A stretch of 64,000 bases of DNA from Streptococcus sp. S784/96/1. Its GTDB lineage: Bacteria; Bacillota; Bacilli; Lactobacillales; Streptococcaceae. The translations under genes were made by a program, and so were the position numbers. The stretch lies in the NCBI RefSeq assembly GCF_902729355.1, contig NZ_CACVCC010000002.1, positions 1 through 64,000 of the forward strand. Direction: 5' to 3'. Under the pieces are notes generated by a model that was given only the letters and a program-made list of their open reading frames with translations, made no database searches and was not told where the DNA came from. This document shows positions 1-9,385 of the stretch, piece after piece; positions within the stretch are counted from its first letter, which is position 1, and the number at the start of each line of letters is the position of its first letter.

Positions 1-2
1 AA

Positions 3-302
3 GAAGGCTCTCGTATCTATGCCAAACGGAAAATCGATGTTGAACCCGTTTTTGGCAGATTAAAGAGTGTTTTTGGTGTGCGAAGAGTTCATGTAAGAGG
101 CAATCAAGCTGTCCAAACGGAAGTTGGCTTCCTCTTTATGAGTATGAATCTCACAAAATTGGCCAAGAATCTAGGCTCAAAAACTTCAAATACTCAAAAA
201 CCACACAGCGATTCTTTCATCTTGATTGTTTTCGAGACGGAAATCACTGTGTGGTTTTATTTTGAAGCTAGTTTTTGCCCAGCCTCTTCTTTAGGTAGTT
301 AA
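3..302 (+). pseudogene. Transposase C-terminal end, cut by the window edge
   Basis: An open frame runs in from the left edge (reading EGSRIYAKRKIDVEPVFGRL at its start) and ends at a TAA. The EPVFGRLK...RGNQAV...NLTKLAKNL pattern is typical of the C-terminus of DDE transposases that end with a conserved Glu-containing block, as in IS1182-like or IS5-like groups; the exact family is uncertain. The last 30 or so residues cross a hairpin and look like read-through. Only the 3' end is visible, so intactness cannot be judged. Confidence 0.6.
201..254. repeat. Imperfect hairpin at the transposase end
   Basis: CCACACAGCGATT (201-213) pairs with AATCACTGTGTGG (242-254), with one internal mismatch and a loop of about 28 nt, followed by TTTTATTTT. 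It could be the insertion sequence terminal stem or its transcription terminator; the frame continues through it. Confidence 0.5.
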
Positions 303-365
303 TAATTTTACTAAGTGTTTTGACTGCAAATTGACACTTTTATCTCTGAAAAATAATTTTATTTT

Positions 366-374
366 TGCTATAAT
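366..374 (+). promoter_or_regulatory. Extended -10 promoter of the helicase gene
   Basis: TGCTATAAT is a perfect extended -10 element 28 nt before the helicase ATG. No good -35 sits at 16-18 nt; a TTGACA at 331-336 is too far away to pair with it. Confidence 0.55.
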
Positions 375-401
375 GAAGGGATAATGTAAAGGCGGTATGA
401 T

Positions 402-3400
402 ATGGCAAAATTAATTCCTGGACGGGTCAGAAATGCTGGGATTTCCCTTTATGAAGAGGGGAAGGTTACGTTTATTTCCGAAAATGCTAATCAGTTACTT
501 TTGAAAGTAGATGCTGAAGAAGTGACTTTTACGGAAGATGATAGTCTAGTTCAGTGTACCTGTGATTTTTTTGTGAGCAAAGGCTATTGCGAACATATAG
601 CGGCGGTTGAAGCGTTTCTAAAAAATGATGCCTATGGAAAAGATTTAGCAGCACAGCTTTTTTCAAAAGAAAAAGAGAAAGAAACTAAACAGGTTGAAAC
701 GTCTTTTGGCTCGTTATTTTTGGATGGGATTACAATGAATGAAGACGATAGGGTAAAATATCGTTTGTCTGCTGAGGGAGTAGAGGCTTTCTACACAAAG
801 GAGATTCATTGGACATTGCGGCTTAATCGTCTCCCGGATGACAGAGCCTATGTGATTCGAGACATTGCGAGTTTTTTACAGTCAGTCAAAAAAGAATCAT
901 CTTACCAGATAGGAAAAGGTTATTTTGAACCACTTTCTTATCTTCAATTTGATGAGGAAAGTCAAAACTTAATTCATTTTTTATGGAAATTACTTCCTGA
1001 TAGCGATCGTTCAATAAGTGACCGGTTATTTCCTAGTCAGGGACGCTATTTAAACCTGCCAGCTGGTTTTTTTGAAGAAGGGGTGGCATTACTCCAGTCC
1101 CTCTATGAGTTTACGGTGGAATTAAAGGGAGCTAATTTTAGCCATGTTTCTTTTGAAAGTCTAACGGCTGAAAGTGGTTTGTATCAGTTTGAGGTATTTG
1201 TTCATAGACAATTCTTGGAGTTAATTGTGGCCGAAAAACAGGTGCAAGTTCTTTTTAACTTTACCTATCTTTATTATAACGGTGTTTTTTACCGTTTAAC
1301 GAGGCGTCAGCAAAAAATAGCACAAGCGTTAGCAAGTTTACCTATTAGTGCCGATTTAAAAAAACATTTAAATTTTAGCGTAGATGACCAAGCTAAATTA
1401 GCAGCTAGCCTTTTGGATTTTAAGACGTTAGGTTTTGTTAAGGCCCCTAAAGCTTTTGAAATACGGGATTTTGAGGTTCTTTTTTTCTTGGAAATGGCAG
1501 AGCGAGATAAGGTTTCCTTACAGATGACATTTGATTATGGTAATGTGAAGGTTTCTAATCGTGAGGACCTTAATCAGCTTCCCTTTACCAGTCACTTTAA
1601 AAAAGAAGAAAAAATTATTCGTGTACTTCGAGAAGAGGGCTTCCCGTTAGGATTTTCAAGCCACAAAACAATTGATACCCCAGAAGCCATATACCATTTC
1701 TTTAACCAGACCTTGCCTCGTTTAGAACGATTAGGGCAAGTCATGGTGTCAGAAGAATTATCGGAAAAAGGTGTTTCGTCTGTTCCTAGACTGATTATTG
1801 ACAGTCAAGGAGGGCTGTTAGATATCTCGTTTGATTTTTCTGACGTTGAAGCAAGTGATGTTGACGATGCCATGCAGGCGCTCATTAACCAATCGGCTTA
1901 TTTTGTCAGTAAAACTGGTAAATTGCTTATCTTTGATGATGAAACTAAGAAAATTAGTCAAGTGTTGCAAAATTTACGTCATCGAAAGGTAGAAAATGGT
2001 CACTTGCAACTGAACCAGGCTTCAGCCTTTCAAGTGATGGAGACTCTTAAAGATAATGAAACAGTTTCCTTCACGGAGAGTTTTGAGTCTTTAATCTATG
2101 ATTTAAGACATCCAGAGATGTTTAAACTCCCTAAACTGGATGTAAAAGCTCAGGTTAGGGATTACCAGCAACTTGGGATCAAATGGTTATCAATGTTAGC
2201 GCACTATGGTTTTGGAGGTATCCTAGCTGATGATATGGGGTTGGGGAAAACACTTCAAACCATTGCTTTTCTGTCTAGCAGACTTTCTGATCAAGATAGG
2301 GTACTTATTTTAGCGCCATCTAGTCTTATTTATAACTGGAAAGATGAATTTTCTAAGTTTACTCCTGACCTAGATGTTGTGGTTTCCTATGGAGCAAAGT
2401 CCCAGAGAGACCAGTTAATTTCTGAAGGGCATCAGGTGATGGTAACCAGCTATGCTTCCTTCCGTCAAGATTTTGAGGAGTATCGTCAGGGTAGTTACAC
2501 CTACTTAATTTTAGATGAAGCACAGGTGATGAAAAATAGCCAAACCAAAATTGCTCAGCATCTAAGAGAGTTTGAAGTACAGCACTGTTTTGCCTTATCA
2601 GGGACGCCAATAGAAAATCATCTATTGGAAATTTGGTCGATTTTTCAAATTGTTTTACCTGGATTGTTGCCAAGTAAAAAGGAATTTTTAAAATTGTCTG
2701 CCAAAGAAATTGCTCGGTTTATTAAACCCTTTATTCTTAGAAGGCGTAAAGAGGAAGTCTTGCCAGAGTTGCCTGAGTTAATTGAAATGACTTATTCCAA
2801 TGAATTAACGGAGGAACAAAAAGCAGTTTATCTTGCCCAATTAAGGCAAATGCAGGAATCTGTTCGTGGAGCAACAGATGATCAGATCAATGGTCGCAAG
2901 ATAGAGATTCTCTCAGGTATCACTAGGTTACGTCAGATTTGTGACACTCCAAAACTGTTTATGGACTATCTAGGTAACAGTGGTAAGTTAGAAAGCCTGC
3001 GTCAGCTTTTATTCCAAATCAAGGCTAATGGAAGGCGTGCACTTATTTTCTCACAATTTAGAGGGATGCTAGATTTGGTTGAAAATGAGCTGAATGATCT
3101 TGACATGACTGCTTATAAACTAACAGGTTCAACGCCAGCAAAGGAACGGCAAGATATGACTCGAGCGTTTAATAAGGGGGCAAAAGATGCCTTTCTTATC
3201 TCACTTAAGGCTGGTGGTGTCGGTCTTAATTTGACGGGTGCGGATACCGTTATTCTTGTTGATCTCTGGTGGAATCCTGCAGTGGAAATGCAGGCGATTG
3301 GTCGAGCTCACCGACTTGGACAAAAAGAAAATGTTGAAGTTTATCGACTCATAACAAAAGGAACAATAGAAGAAAAAATTCTGGAACTCCAAGAGAGTAA

Positions 3401-3491
3401 GAAGCACCTGGTGACTACAGTGCTTGATGGTAATGAAAGTCGTAGTAGCCTAAGTGTTGAGGAGATTAAGGAGATTTTAGGTATTCAATAA
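402..3491 (+). CDS. SNF2-family DEAD/DEAH helicase with SWIM zinc finger
   Basis: The 1029-aa protein is a Swi2/Snf2-type ATP-dependent DNA or RNA translocase, comparable in layout to RapA/HepA-like proteins of Firmicutes. A SWIM zinc finger (CTCDF...YCEH) lies near residues 50-65. The helicase core begins about residue 590: Walker A DDMGLGKT, then ILDEAQVMKN (motif II, DEAQ type), SGTPIENH, and in the C-terminal lobe the QAIGRAHRLGQ motif VI. The middle part (about 100-560) lacks motifs I recognise. The gene has its own extended -10 promoter and a terminator, so it is probably monocistronic, although the orphan gene and murC follow as in other streptococci. The substrate is unknown. Confidence 0.9.
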   Translation: MAKLIPGRVRNAGISLYEEGKVTFISENANQLLLKVDAEEVTFTEDDSLVQCTCDFFVSKGYCEHIAAVEAFLKNDAYGKDLAAQLFSKEKEKETKQVETSFGSLFLDGITMNEDDRVKYRLSAEGVEAFYTKEIHWTLRLNRLPDDRAYVIRDIASFLQSVKKESSYQIGKGYFEPLSYLQFDEESQNLIHFLWKLLPDSDRSISDRLFPSQGRYLNLPAGFFEEGVALLQSLYEFTVELKGANFSHVSFESLTAESGLYQFEVFVHRQFLELIVAEKQVQVLFNFTYLYYNGVFYRLTRRQQKIAQALASLPISADLKKHLNFSVDDQAKLAASLLDFKTLGFVKAPKAFEIRDFEVLFFLEMAERDKVSLQMTFDYGNVKVSNREDLNQLPFTSHFKKEEKIIRVLREEGFPLGFSSHKTIDTPEAIYHFFNQTLPRLERLGQVMVSEELSEKGVSSVPRLIIDSQGGLLDISFDFSDVEASDVDDAMQALINQSAYFVSKTGKLLIFDDETKKISQVLQNLRHRKVENGHLQLNQASAFQVMETLKDNETVSFTESFESLIYDLRHPEMFKLPKLDVKAQVRDYQQLGIKWLSMLAHYGFGGILADDMGLGKTLQTIAFLSSRLSDQDRVLILAPSSLIYNWKDEFSKFTPDLDVVVSYGAKSQRDQLISEGHQVMVTSYASFRQDFEEYRQGSYTYLILDEAQVMKNSQTKIAQHLREFEVQHCFALSGTPIENHLLEIWSIFQIVLPGLLPSKKEFLKLSAKEIARFIKPFILRRRKEEVLPELPELIEMTYSNELTEEQKAVYLAQLRQMQESVRGATDDQINGRKIEILSGITRLRQICDTPKLFMDYLGNSGKLESLRQLLFQIKANGRRALIFSQFRGMLDLVENELNDLDMTAYKLTGSTPAKERQDMTRAFNKGAKDAFLISLKAGGVGLNLTGADTVILVDLWWNPAVEMQAIGRAHRLGQKENVEVYRLITKGTIEEKILELQESKKHLVTTVLDGNESRSSLSVEEIKEILGIQ

Positions 3492-3502
3492 TCAAAAGTA
3501 AG

Positions 3503-3530
3503 AGGTGAAAAACTGACTCACCTTTTTCTT
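3503..3530 (+). terminator. Terminator of the helicase gene
   Basis: AGGTGA (3503-3508) and TCACCT (3518-3523) form a stem followed by TTTTCTTTTT. It lies directly behind the helicase stop codon and just upstream of the next promoter. Confidence 0.65.
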
Positions 3531-3531
3531 T

Positions 3532-3560
3532 TTGATAAAATATTAATTTTAGTTTATAAT
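3532..3560 (+). promoter_or_regulatory. Strong promoter for the orphan gene and murC leader
   Basis: TTGATA (3532-3537), a 17-nt spacer and TATAAT (3555-3560) make a near-consensus vegetative promoter. The next start codon is about 300 nt downstream, so transcripts would carry a long leader. Confidence 0.7.
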
Positions 3561-3566
3561 AGGACT

Positions 3567-3867
3567 GTTGCTATTTGCAAGTTGACTATTATTTTTAAAT
3601 TACATTTATTTTGATAGTTACTTAGTCTTTATTGCAATTGCACATCATCTAATGTCATGTGGTGAAGGGAGTTTTATTCTTTTTGTAAGTCTAGGTCTCC
3701 GTTCTCTCGAATTTTAAGATTAGTCTGAAACAGTTAAGTTTTACTGTGTTCATTAGATTTGACTACTCTTTATCTGGAGGCCTACCTGCTGAACTATTGG
3801 AGCGATGTGATGTTTTGCTATAGTATAACTTGGTTTTAGTAAGTGCCAGATGTAGAAAGGTAAGCTT
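3567..3867 (+). other. About 300-nt untranslated leader of unknown function
   Basis: No convincing ORF is visible between the predicted transcription start and the GTG at 3868. An imperfect hairpin is possible around 3640-3665 (CACATCAT...ATGTCATGTG). I recognise no known riboswitch or T-box signature. A second promoter lies inside, so part of the region may be promoter DNA only. Confidence 0.35.
3797..3824 (+). promoter_or_regulatory. Second, proximal promoter
   Basis: TTGGAG (3797-3802) is 16 nt from TATAGT (3819-3824), which is extended by TG at 3816-3817. A start from here would give a leader of only about 35 nt for the GTG at 3868. Confidence 0.5.
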
Positions 3868-4476
3868 GTGGACAATTTTGTGAAACGTTTTCCTCTTGTT
3901 GCGGATGACGAACCAGTCGTTGGTCCGTTGAGGCAAATGGCCTTGTATGATGAGGAAGATTTGATTACTAATATTCATGGTGATTATCAAGAAAAAGATT
4001 ATCACGATGTCACTAAAGATTTCCAAGTTGTAAAGGATATGTCTTTACTTGAAAAAACAGCACCAGATCGCGCAGCAACGATTGCTGCTGGTAAATCCTA
4101 TGCAACATTAGCTCGTCAAGAGGCTAAACGTGATGTTAAGCAAAAGAGACAAGCCTTTCTCGCAAAAGAGACTAAAAAAACTGTAAAAACAGCCGTTCAT
4201 CATAGGGAGGTTAAGCAGTCTCCTACTGCAAAATTAGTGCAGATTAAGGAAGAACTTACGGGATTATCGCGTGCAGCAAGTAAGTTACAACAAGAACATT
4301 ATATTTTAGCTGAAATAACACCAACTTATGTTCCCGGTCAAACAACTGATTTAGGGAGAACACGAAAAAATTCGTATGATTTTTTAAAGAAGAGTCAAAT
4401 CTACAATTATGAAGAAAATCAAAACCGAAAAGAATACCAGGTGGCTCAAGAACTAAATTTAAGTCGCTTAGATTAA
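3868..4476 (+). CDS. Conserved hypothetical protein preceding murC
   Basis: This 202-aa charged, soluble-looking protein begins at GTG, with AGAAAGG at 3854-3860 as ribosome binding site. It has no signal peptide or membrane segment. The sequence is rich in Lys, Glu and Asp, with likely helical stretches between residues 75 and 145. I recall homologues between an SNF2 helicase gene and murC in other streptococci, but the function is unknown to me. The conserved place suggests co-transcription with murC, 107 nt downstream. The fixed synteny and own promoters argue for a real gene. Confidence 0.8.
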   Translation: MDNFVKRFPLVADDEPVVGPLRQMALYDEEDLITNIHGDYQEKDYHDVTKDFQVVKDMSLLEKTAPDRAATIAAGKSYATLARQEAKRDVKQKRQAFLAKETKKTVKTAVHHREVKQSPTAKLVQIKEELTGLSRAASKLQQEHYILAEITPTYVPGQTTDLGRTRKNSYDFLKKSQIYNYEENQNRKEYQVAQELNLSRLD

Positions 4477-4508
4477 TTATGAAAAAGTGTAAATGATTAT
4501 AGAAAGGG

Positions 4509-4567
4509 TTATCTAGCTTACAAAGGTGAGTTAGATAGAGAACGATACGCAATACTTAAAAATCGTT
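4509..4567 (+). promoter_or_regulatory. Two adjacent hairpins in front of murC
   Basis: TTATCTAGCTTA (4509-4520) can pair over all 12 positions with TGAGTTAGATAG (4527-4538) if three G-U pairs are allowed; the loop is CAAAGG. A second stem is AACGAT (4541-4546) with ATCGTT (4562-4567). No U-run follows, so these are not ordinary terminators, and murC, 16 nt later, has no clear Shine-Dalgarno sequence. Confidence 0.4.
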
Positions 4568-4583
4568 CTTAATATGTTACATC

Positions 4584-5918
4584 ATGACAACAAAAAATTA
4601 TCATTTTATTGGAATCAAAGGTTCAGGAATGAGCGCTCTTGCACTAATGCTTCACCAAATGGGGCATAGAGTTCAAGGCTCAGATGTTGATAAATATTAT
4701 TTTACTCAGCGTGAGTTAGAGCAAGCAGGTATTCCAATCTTGCCATTTTCAGCAGATAATATTACAGAAAATGTTGAATTGATTGCAGGGAATGCCTTTA
4801 AAGAGGGGAAAAATATTGAGGTTGATGCTGCGATTGATAAAGGCTTTTCATATAAGCGTTATCACGAGTTTCTTGGTGATTTTATGCGTCAATTTACGAG
4901 TATGGGAGTTGCCGGTGCACATGGTAAAACATCGACGACAGGGCTTTTGTCACACGTATTGAAGAATATTACGGATACCTCATATCTAATTGGTGATGGA
5001 ACAGGACGAGGGTCAGACAAAGCACGTTATTTTGTTTTTGAATCTGATGAATATGAGAGACATTTCATGCCTTATCACCCAGAGTATTCGATTATTACAA
5101 ATATTGATTTTGACCATCCTGACTATTTTACAAGCATTGATGATGTTTTTAATGCTTTCAATGATTACGCAAAACAAGTATCAAAAGGACTTTTTGTTTA
5201 CGGTGAGGATACTTACCTGCGTCAATTAACGTCAAGTGCTCCTATTTATTATTATGGGTTTGAAGAGGGGAATGATTTTGTAGCTTACGATTTAGTACGT
5301 ACGGTAAATGGTTCGGACTTTAAAGTTAAGTATGGTAATAAAGAATTGGGAACTTTCCATGTTCCAGCTTTTGGAAAACACAATGTTTTAAATGCGACAG
5401 CAGTCATTGCAAATCTCTATATTGCAGGATTTGAGATGTCTTTAGTGGCAGAACATCTTAGAACATTTTCTGGCGTGAAGCGTCGTTTTACTGAAAAAAT
5501 TGTTAATGATCAAGTGATTATTGATGATTTTGCCCATCATCCAACTGAAATTATTGCAACACTAGATGCGGCACGTCAAAAATATCCTACGAAGGAAATT
5601 GTAGCTATTTTTCAACCTCATACCTTTACACGGACGATTGCACTTTTAGATGAGTTTGCTAGTGCTTTGAATGAGGCTGATGCTGTTTATTTGGCTCAAA
5701 TTTATGGTTCAGCACGCGAAGTGGATAATGGAGATGTCAAAGTAGAGGACTTGGCTGTTAAAATCACTAAGCCCGCTGCTTTAGTGACTGTAGAAAATGT
5801 TTCGCCACTTCTCAATCATGATAATGCTGTCTATATTTTTATGGGGGCGGGAGATATCCAACTTTATGAACGTTCTTTTGAAGAATTGTTGTCTAATTTG
5901 AGTAAAAATAACCAATAA
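4584..5918 (+). CDS. murC: UDP-N-acetylmuramate--L-alanine ligase
   Basis: MurC adds L-alanine to UDP-MurNAc in the cytoplasm, using ATP, as the first step of peptidoglycan stem-peptide assembly. The 444-aa length is normal. The N-terminal Rossmann loop [14 protein letters not shown], the ATP loop [10 protein letters not shown] near residue 112, and ESDEYERHF are all present, together with the C-terminal domain. The start at ATG 4584 gives the family N-terminus ([10 protein letters not shown]), but no good ribosome binding site precedes it; two hairpins lie just upstream. A GNAT acetyltransferase gene follows after 257 nt. Confidence 0.97.
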   Translation: MTTKNYHFIGIKGSGMSALALMLHQMGHRVQGSDVDKYYFTQRELEQAGIPILPFSADNITENVELIAGNAFKEGKNIEVDAAIDKGFSYKRYHEFLGDFMRQFTSMGVAGAHGKTSTTGLLSHVLKNITDTSYLIGDGTGRGSDKARYFVFESDEYERHFMPYHPEYSIITNIDFDHPDYFTSIDDVFNAFNDYAKQVSKGLFVYGEDTYLRQLTSSAPIYYYGFEEGNDFVAYDLVRTVNGSDFKVKYGNKELGTFHVPAFGKHNVLNATAVIANLYIAGFEMSLVAEHLRTFSGVKRRFTEKIVNDQVIIDDFAHHPTEIIATLDAARQKYPTKEIVAIFQPHTFTRTIALLDEFASALNEADAVYLAQIYGSAREVDNGDVKVEDLAVKITKPAALVTVENVSPLLNHDNAVYIFMGAGDIQLYERSFEELLSNLSKNNQ

Positions 5919-6175
5919 AGTATTTCTTTGTTAAAGCTCTCTATTTAAAGAAAACTTGAGATTATCCTGTTGGGGGTTCGAGATGTTTTTTTAATGCCAG
6001 TTTTATTAGTTTAAATATATTTTGCAATAATGATTAAGATGAAATTGAAGGGCAGGACATGGTTCTCGCCTTTTCGTATTAGGAGAAAGGATATCTTTGG
6101 TAGTAAAGTAAATTTGAGAAGTTAATTAAATGATGGTTTTAATGGGACTTTCTATCGAAGAGTGGTATGTAAGGC

Positions 6176-6676
6176 ATGCTTATCAGATATGTTACTAGTG
6201 AGGACTGGGCGGCAATTTGTAAAATTGAAGCAGACAATTTTCCTAAGCAAGAGGCAGCGACACCTAATGACTTACGAAGACGTATTAACCAGTTGAGAGA
6301 TACTTTTTTAGTGGTTGAAATTAGTGGTTGTGTTGCGGGATATATTGTAGGACAAGCTGTTTTTCAGCGCTACTTAAGTGATAATTTGTTTCATGAAGTT
6401 GAGAAAAATACTAATCAAGGTGGTTTTATTATCGTGACCAGTTTGGCTGTAGCTAAAGAGTCTCAAGGGCAAGGTATTGGAACTGCCTTGCTTGCTGCCT
6501 TAAAAGATGTAGCTGTGTCGCAAAAACGACAAGGAATTTCATTGACTTGCCATGATTACTTAATTGCTTATTATGAAGCGAATGGTTTTGTTGATGAGGG
6601 GGAATCTGCATCAGTACATGGTGGAGCATTTTGGTATAATTTGGTTTGGGAAAACCCTTATTTGGATAAATTATAG
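6176..6676 (+). CDS. GNAT-family N-acetyltransferase
   Basis: The 166-aa protein has the acetyl-CoA-dependent GNAT fold: VTSLAVAKESQGQGIGTALL supplies the pyrophosphate-binding R/QGxGxG/A-like loop, and YYEANGF is the usual C-terminal motif. An in-frame stop at 6170-6172 fixes ATG 6176 as the first usable start. The ribosome binding site is weak (TAAGG close to the ATG). The substrate cannot be told from sequence. It lies between murC and mltG; the mltG promoter starts 50 nt after its end. Confidence 0.85.
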   Translation: MLIRYVTSEDWAAICKIEADNFPKQEAATPNDLRRRINQLRDTFLVVEISGCVAGYIVGQAVFQRYLSDNLFHEVEKNTNQGGFIIVTSLAVAKESQGQGIGTALLAALKDVAVSQKRQGISLTCHDYLIAYYEANGFVDEGESASVHGGAFWYNLVWENPYLDKL

Positions 6677-6726
6677 AATAATATTTGTTTTGTGACGTGA
6701 AAATGCCTGTGATAAGCCCTAAAGGG

Positions 6727-6755
6727 TTGATTCTAAGCGCTTTTTAGGATATAAT
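6727..6755 (+). promoter_or_regulatory. mltG-greA promoter
   Basis: TTGATT (6727-6732), 17 nt, TATAAT (6750-6755). It is followed at 6771 by AGGAGG and the TTG start of mltG. Confidence 0.75.
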
Positions 6756-6783
6756 GGCGAAGATAGTATGAGGAGGACTGGAC

Positions 6784-8442
6784 TTGACCGATACAAATAA
6801 GGACAAGAATGTTCAAGAACATTTAGATGCCATGAGTTTTAAAGAAAAAATATTAGCAGACTTGGCAATAGCGACACAAGAACGTCAGCGTAAACGTGAA
6901 GAATGGCATCAGCAAGACCTAAGCATGGATAAAAATGCTAAGATTGATAAGGTTGTAGTAGGTGAAACTTTAGAAGTTGAATCGACAAAATTCGTTTCTA
7001 AGGGTATTCCCGAAAATGCTGAAGAATTAGAGCCAGGATCTCCTAAGGATAATGTTGAGAATAACATTTCTAAAGTGAATAGTGAGGCACATTCTGAAAG
7101 CTCTGCTCTTTTTCATGATCAGAAAGAGATTGTTGAAAATTCCTTAGAAGAAACGAAAGAGTTGCCAAATTTGAAAGAGTTTGGAAAGACTACTCTCCCA
7201 ACTAATGATGAATTAGCGGTTTGGACAACTCAGCAAGTAGAATCAGTTAATAGGAACTTAGATAGTGACATTGAAAAAATAGGAGTAAAAGAAATGAGCC
7301 GAGAAAGTCGCAGAAAAGCAAATCGCCTTGCCGCTAAAATTTCGACTGTTTTTGTGAGTCTGTTAGTTTTAGTGATTTTATCAGGTGGTTTCTTTACATA
7401 CCGATATGTGACTAGTGCTATCGGTCCTTTAGATAGTCAAGCAACGGATTATATTCAAGTGGAAATTCCATCTGGGTCTGGAAATAAGTTGATTGGTAAT
7501 ATCTTAAAAGAGCATGGTGTAATTAAAGATTCACGAGTGTTTAATTTTTATACTAAGTTTAAAAATTATAGCAATTTCCAAAGCGGATTTTATAATTTCC
7601 AAAAGAGTATGTCCTTAGATGATATTGCTAAGTATTTGCAACAAGGTGGAACTGCGGAGCCTCAAAAGCCAGTTTTAGGGAAAATCGCTATTCCTGAAGG
7701 GTATACTTTGAAGCAGATTGCGCAAGCTGTTGCTTTAAACGCGAATACTGAGGAAAAAGGAGATAACACGCCATACACTGCTGAAGAGTTCATGTCTACT
7801 GTACAGGATGAAGCTTTTATTGCTGAAATGGTTCAGAAATACCCAAAACTTCTAGGAAGCCTTCCAGAGGCTTCTGCGGTTAAATATCGTTTAGAGGGGT
7901 ATCTTTTCCCAGCGACTTATGATTATTATGAAGGTACTACTATAAACGATATTATAGATCAGATGCTTGCTGCTATGGATACAAACTTGGCTCCTTATTA
8001 TGAGAAAATTACAACTAATGGGATGACTGTGAATCAAGTGCTTAGTTTAGCATCTCTTGTTGAGAAAGAAGGAGCGACAGATGATGATCGTAAGATGATT
8101 GCCAGTGTCTTCTATAACCGTTGGAATATTGGGCAACCTCTCCAAAGTAATATTGCCATTCTTTATGCAATGGATAAGCTTGGAGAAAAAACAACCTTGG
8201 CAGAGGATGCTGCTATTGACACTAGCATCAATTCTCCTTATAATATTTATTTGAATACTGGTCTCATGCCTGGGCCAGTAGATAGTCCAGGATTATCTGC
8301 TTTGGTTGCAACAATTAATCCTGCGAATACAAAATACTATTATTTCGTGGCAGATGTCACAACAGGTGCTGTTTACTTTGCTGAGACTTATGAAGAACAT
8401 TCAGCAAATGTCGAAAAATACGTTAACAGTAAACTACAATAA
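6784..8442 (+). CDS. mltG: Endolytic murein transglycosylase MltG
   Basis: MltG is a membrane-anchored lytic transglycosylase that cuts nascent glycan strands and is tied to peripheral peptidoglycan synthesis in streptococci. Translation begins at TTG 6784, decided by AGGAGG at 6771-6776. Residues 1-180 form an acidic, low-complexity cytoplasmic region. A single membrane helix follows at about 187-210 ([20 protein letters not shown]), then the extracellular YceG-like domain with [21 protein letters not shown] (the Glu is the family's catalytic residue) and [16 protein letters not shown]. At 552 aa it has the long N-terminal extension usual for streptococci. greA follows after 29 nt, probably in the same transcript. 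Confidence 0.95.
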   Translation: MTDTNKDKNVQEHLDAMSFKEKILADLAIATQERQRKREEWHQQDLSMDKNAKIDKVVVGETLEVESTKFVSKGIPENAEELEPGSPKDNVENNISKVNSEAHSESSALFHDQKEIVENSLEETKELPNLKEFGKTTLPTNDELAVWTTQQVESVNRNLDSDIEKIGVKEMSRESRRKANRLAAKISTVFVSLLVLVILSGGFFTYRYVTSAIGPLDSQATDYIQVEIPSGSGNKLIGNILKEHGVIKDSRVFNFYTKFKNYSNFQSGFYNFQKSMSLDDIAKYLQQGGTAEPQKPVLGKIAIPEGYTLKQIAQAVALNANTEEKGDNTPYTAEEFMSTVQDEAFIAEMVQKYPKLLGSLPEASAVKYRLEGYLFPATYDYYEGTTINDIIDQMLAAMDTNLAPYYEKITTNGMTVNQVLSLASLVEKEGATDDDRKMIASVFYNRWNIGQPLQSNIAILYAMDKLGEKTTLAEDAAIDTSINSPYNIYLNTGLMPGPVDSPGLSALVATINPANTKYYYFVADVTTGAVYFAETYEEHSANVEKYVNSKLQ

Positions 8443-8471
8443 CTAAAATAGAGATAAGAAAAGAGAAAAAT

Positions 8472-8954
8472 ATGGCTGAAAAAACTTACCCTATGACCCT
8501 TGCTGAGAAAGAGCAACTTGAAAAAGAATTAGAAGAGTTAAAACTAGTTCGTCGTCCAGAGGTTGTTGAACGCATTAAAATTGCACGTTCTTATGGTGAC
8601 CTTTCAGAAAACTCTGAGTATGATGCTGCCAAAGATGAGCAAGCTTTCATAGAAGGACAAATTGTTACGATTGAGACTAAAATTCGCTATGCGGAAATCG
8701 TTGATAGTGATGCAATTGCCAAAGATGAAGTAGCTATCGGTAAGACAGTTATCGTTCAAGAAGTGGGAACCACTGATAAAGATACTTACCACATCGTTGG
8801 TGCGGCTGGTGCGGATATCTTTTCAGGTAAGATTTCTAATGAAAGTCCAATTGCACAAGCCCTTATTGGTAAGAAAAAAGGAGACTCTGCTACCATTGAA
8901 TCGCCTGCGGGTAGTTATGAAGTGAAAATTATCAGTGTTGAAAAAACAGCATAA
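8472..8954 (+). CDS. greA: Transcription elongation factor GreA
   Basis: GreA enters the secondary channel of RNA polymerase and stimulates cleavage of backtracked RNA. The 160-aa protein has the N-terminal coiled coil (residues 1-75) with the tip [12 protein letters not shown], whose acidic residues act in cleavage, followed by the FKBP-like C-terminal domain. AAGAAAAGAG precedes the ATG. It is the second gene behind the mltG promoter. A copy of the interspersed terminator-like repeat starts 4 nt after its stop codon. Confidence 0.97.
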   Translation: MAEKTYPMTLAEKEQLEKELEELKLVRRPEVVERIKIARSYGDLSENSEYDAAKDEQAFIEGQIVTIETKIRYAEIVDSDAIAKDEVAIGKTVIVQEVGTTDKDTYHIVGAAGADIFSGKISNESPIAQALIGKKKGDSATIESPAGSYEVKIISVEKTA

Positions 8955-8958
8955 TGAA

Positions 8959-9284
8959 AAGGAGGTTGGGATAAAATATCTCAATCTTCTCTTTTTGATA
9001 GCAATAACAGATTGACGCAGTGGTTGATTGGAAGTCTGCAATTGGACACTTTTTCATTTTAAAGTGTCCACCTAGAACATTCACTGGATGTTTTAGTACC
9101 ACGCAATCGTTAGCACCTATCTTATACGACTGTGATGAACGTCGTTCATCATATTTCCCGAACCTTTGGAGTTGTGCGGAGGTGGGAGTGAAACTCCCCA
9201 CTGGGCAGTTTCAGCCTGAGCTTAAAAATAAAATAGTGAGGGGAAGTTAAGTCTTCGAAATTATGATTTCTGTCCACTCTCTTT
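8959..9284 (+). repeat. Interspersed repeat family R1, copy A
   Basis: The copy starts with AGGTTGGGAT and the near-complement ATCTCAATCTTC (a terminator-like stem followed by TCTTTTT), then TTGACGCAGTGGTTGATTGG, an inner hairpin GATGAACG/CGTTCATC, and ends with CTGTCCACTCTCTT. Its ends are imperfect inverted repeats (AAGGAGGTTGGGA against AAGAGAGTGGACAG). The same blocks recur at 24173 (inverted), 25812 and 40575. It sits immediately behind greA and probably terminates that transcript. Confidence 0.75.
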
Positions 9285-9301
9285 GATTTATTTATAAAGT
9301 T

Positions 9302-9364
9302 TACAAATGTAAACAAAAAACTTGCGTTTTTTAGAGACGATGCTAAAATTAATTTACAAACGTA
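9302..9364 (+). promoter_or_regulatory. Copper-operon promoter with two cop boxes
   Basis: Two operators match the TACANNTGTA-type consensus of CopY repressors: TACAAATGTA (9302-9311) and TACAAACGTA (9355-9364). Between them lies a promoter, TTGCGT (9322-9327), 16 nt, TAAAAT (9344-9349) with TG extension at 9341. Boxes flanking the promoter fit repression by CopY and release on copper. Confidence 0.9.
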
Positions 9365-9385
9365 AAGCAATGAAAGGGAGTTTTT

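Noticed and set aside
331..336. TTGACA as -35 of the helicase promoter
   Set aside because: It is 32 nt from the TATAAT, too far for a sigma-A promoter; the extended -10 is sufficient by itself.
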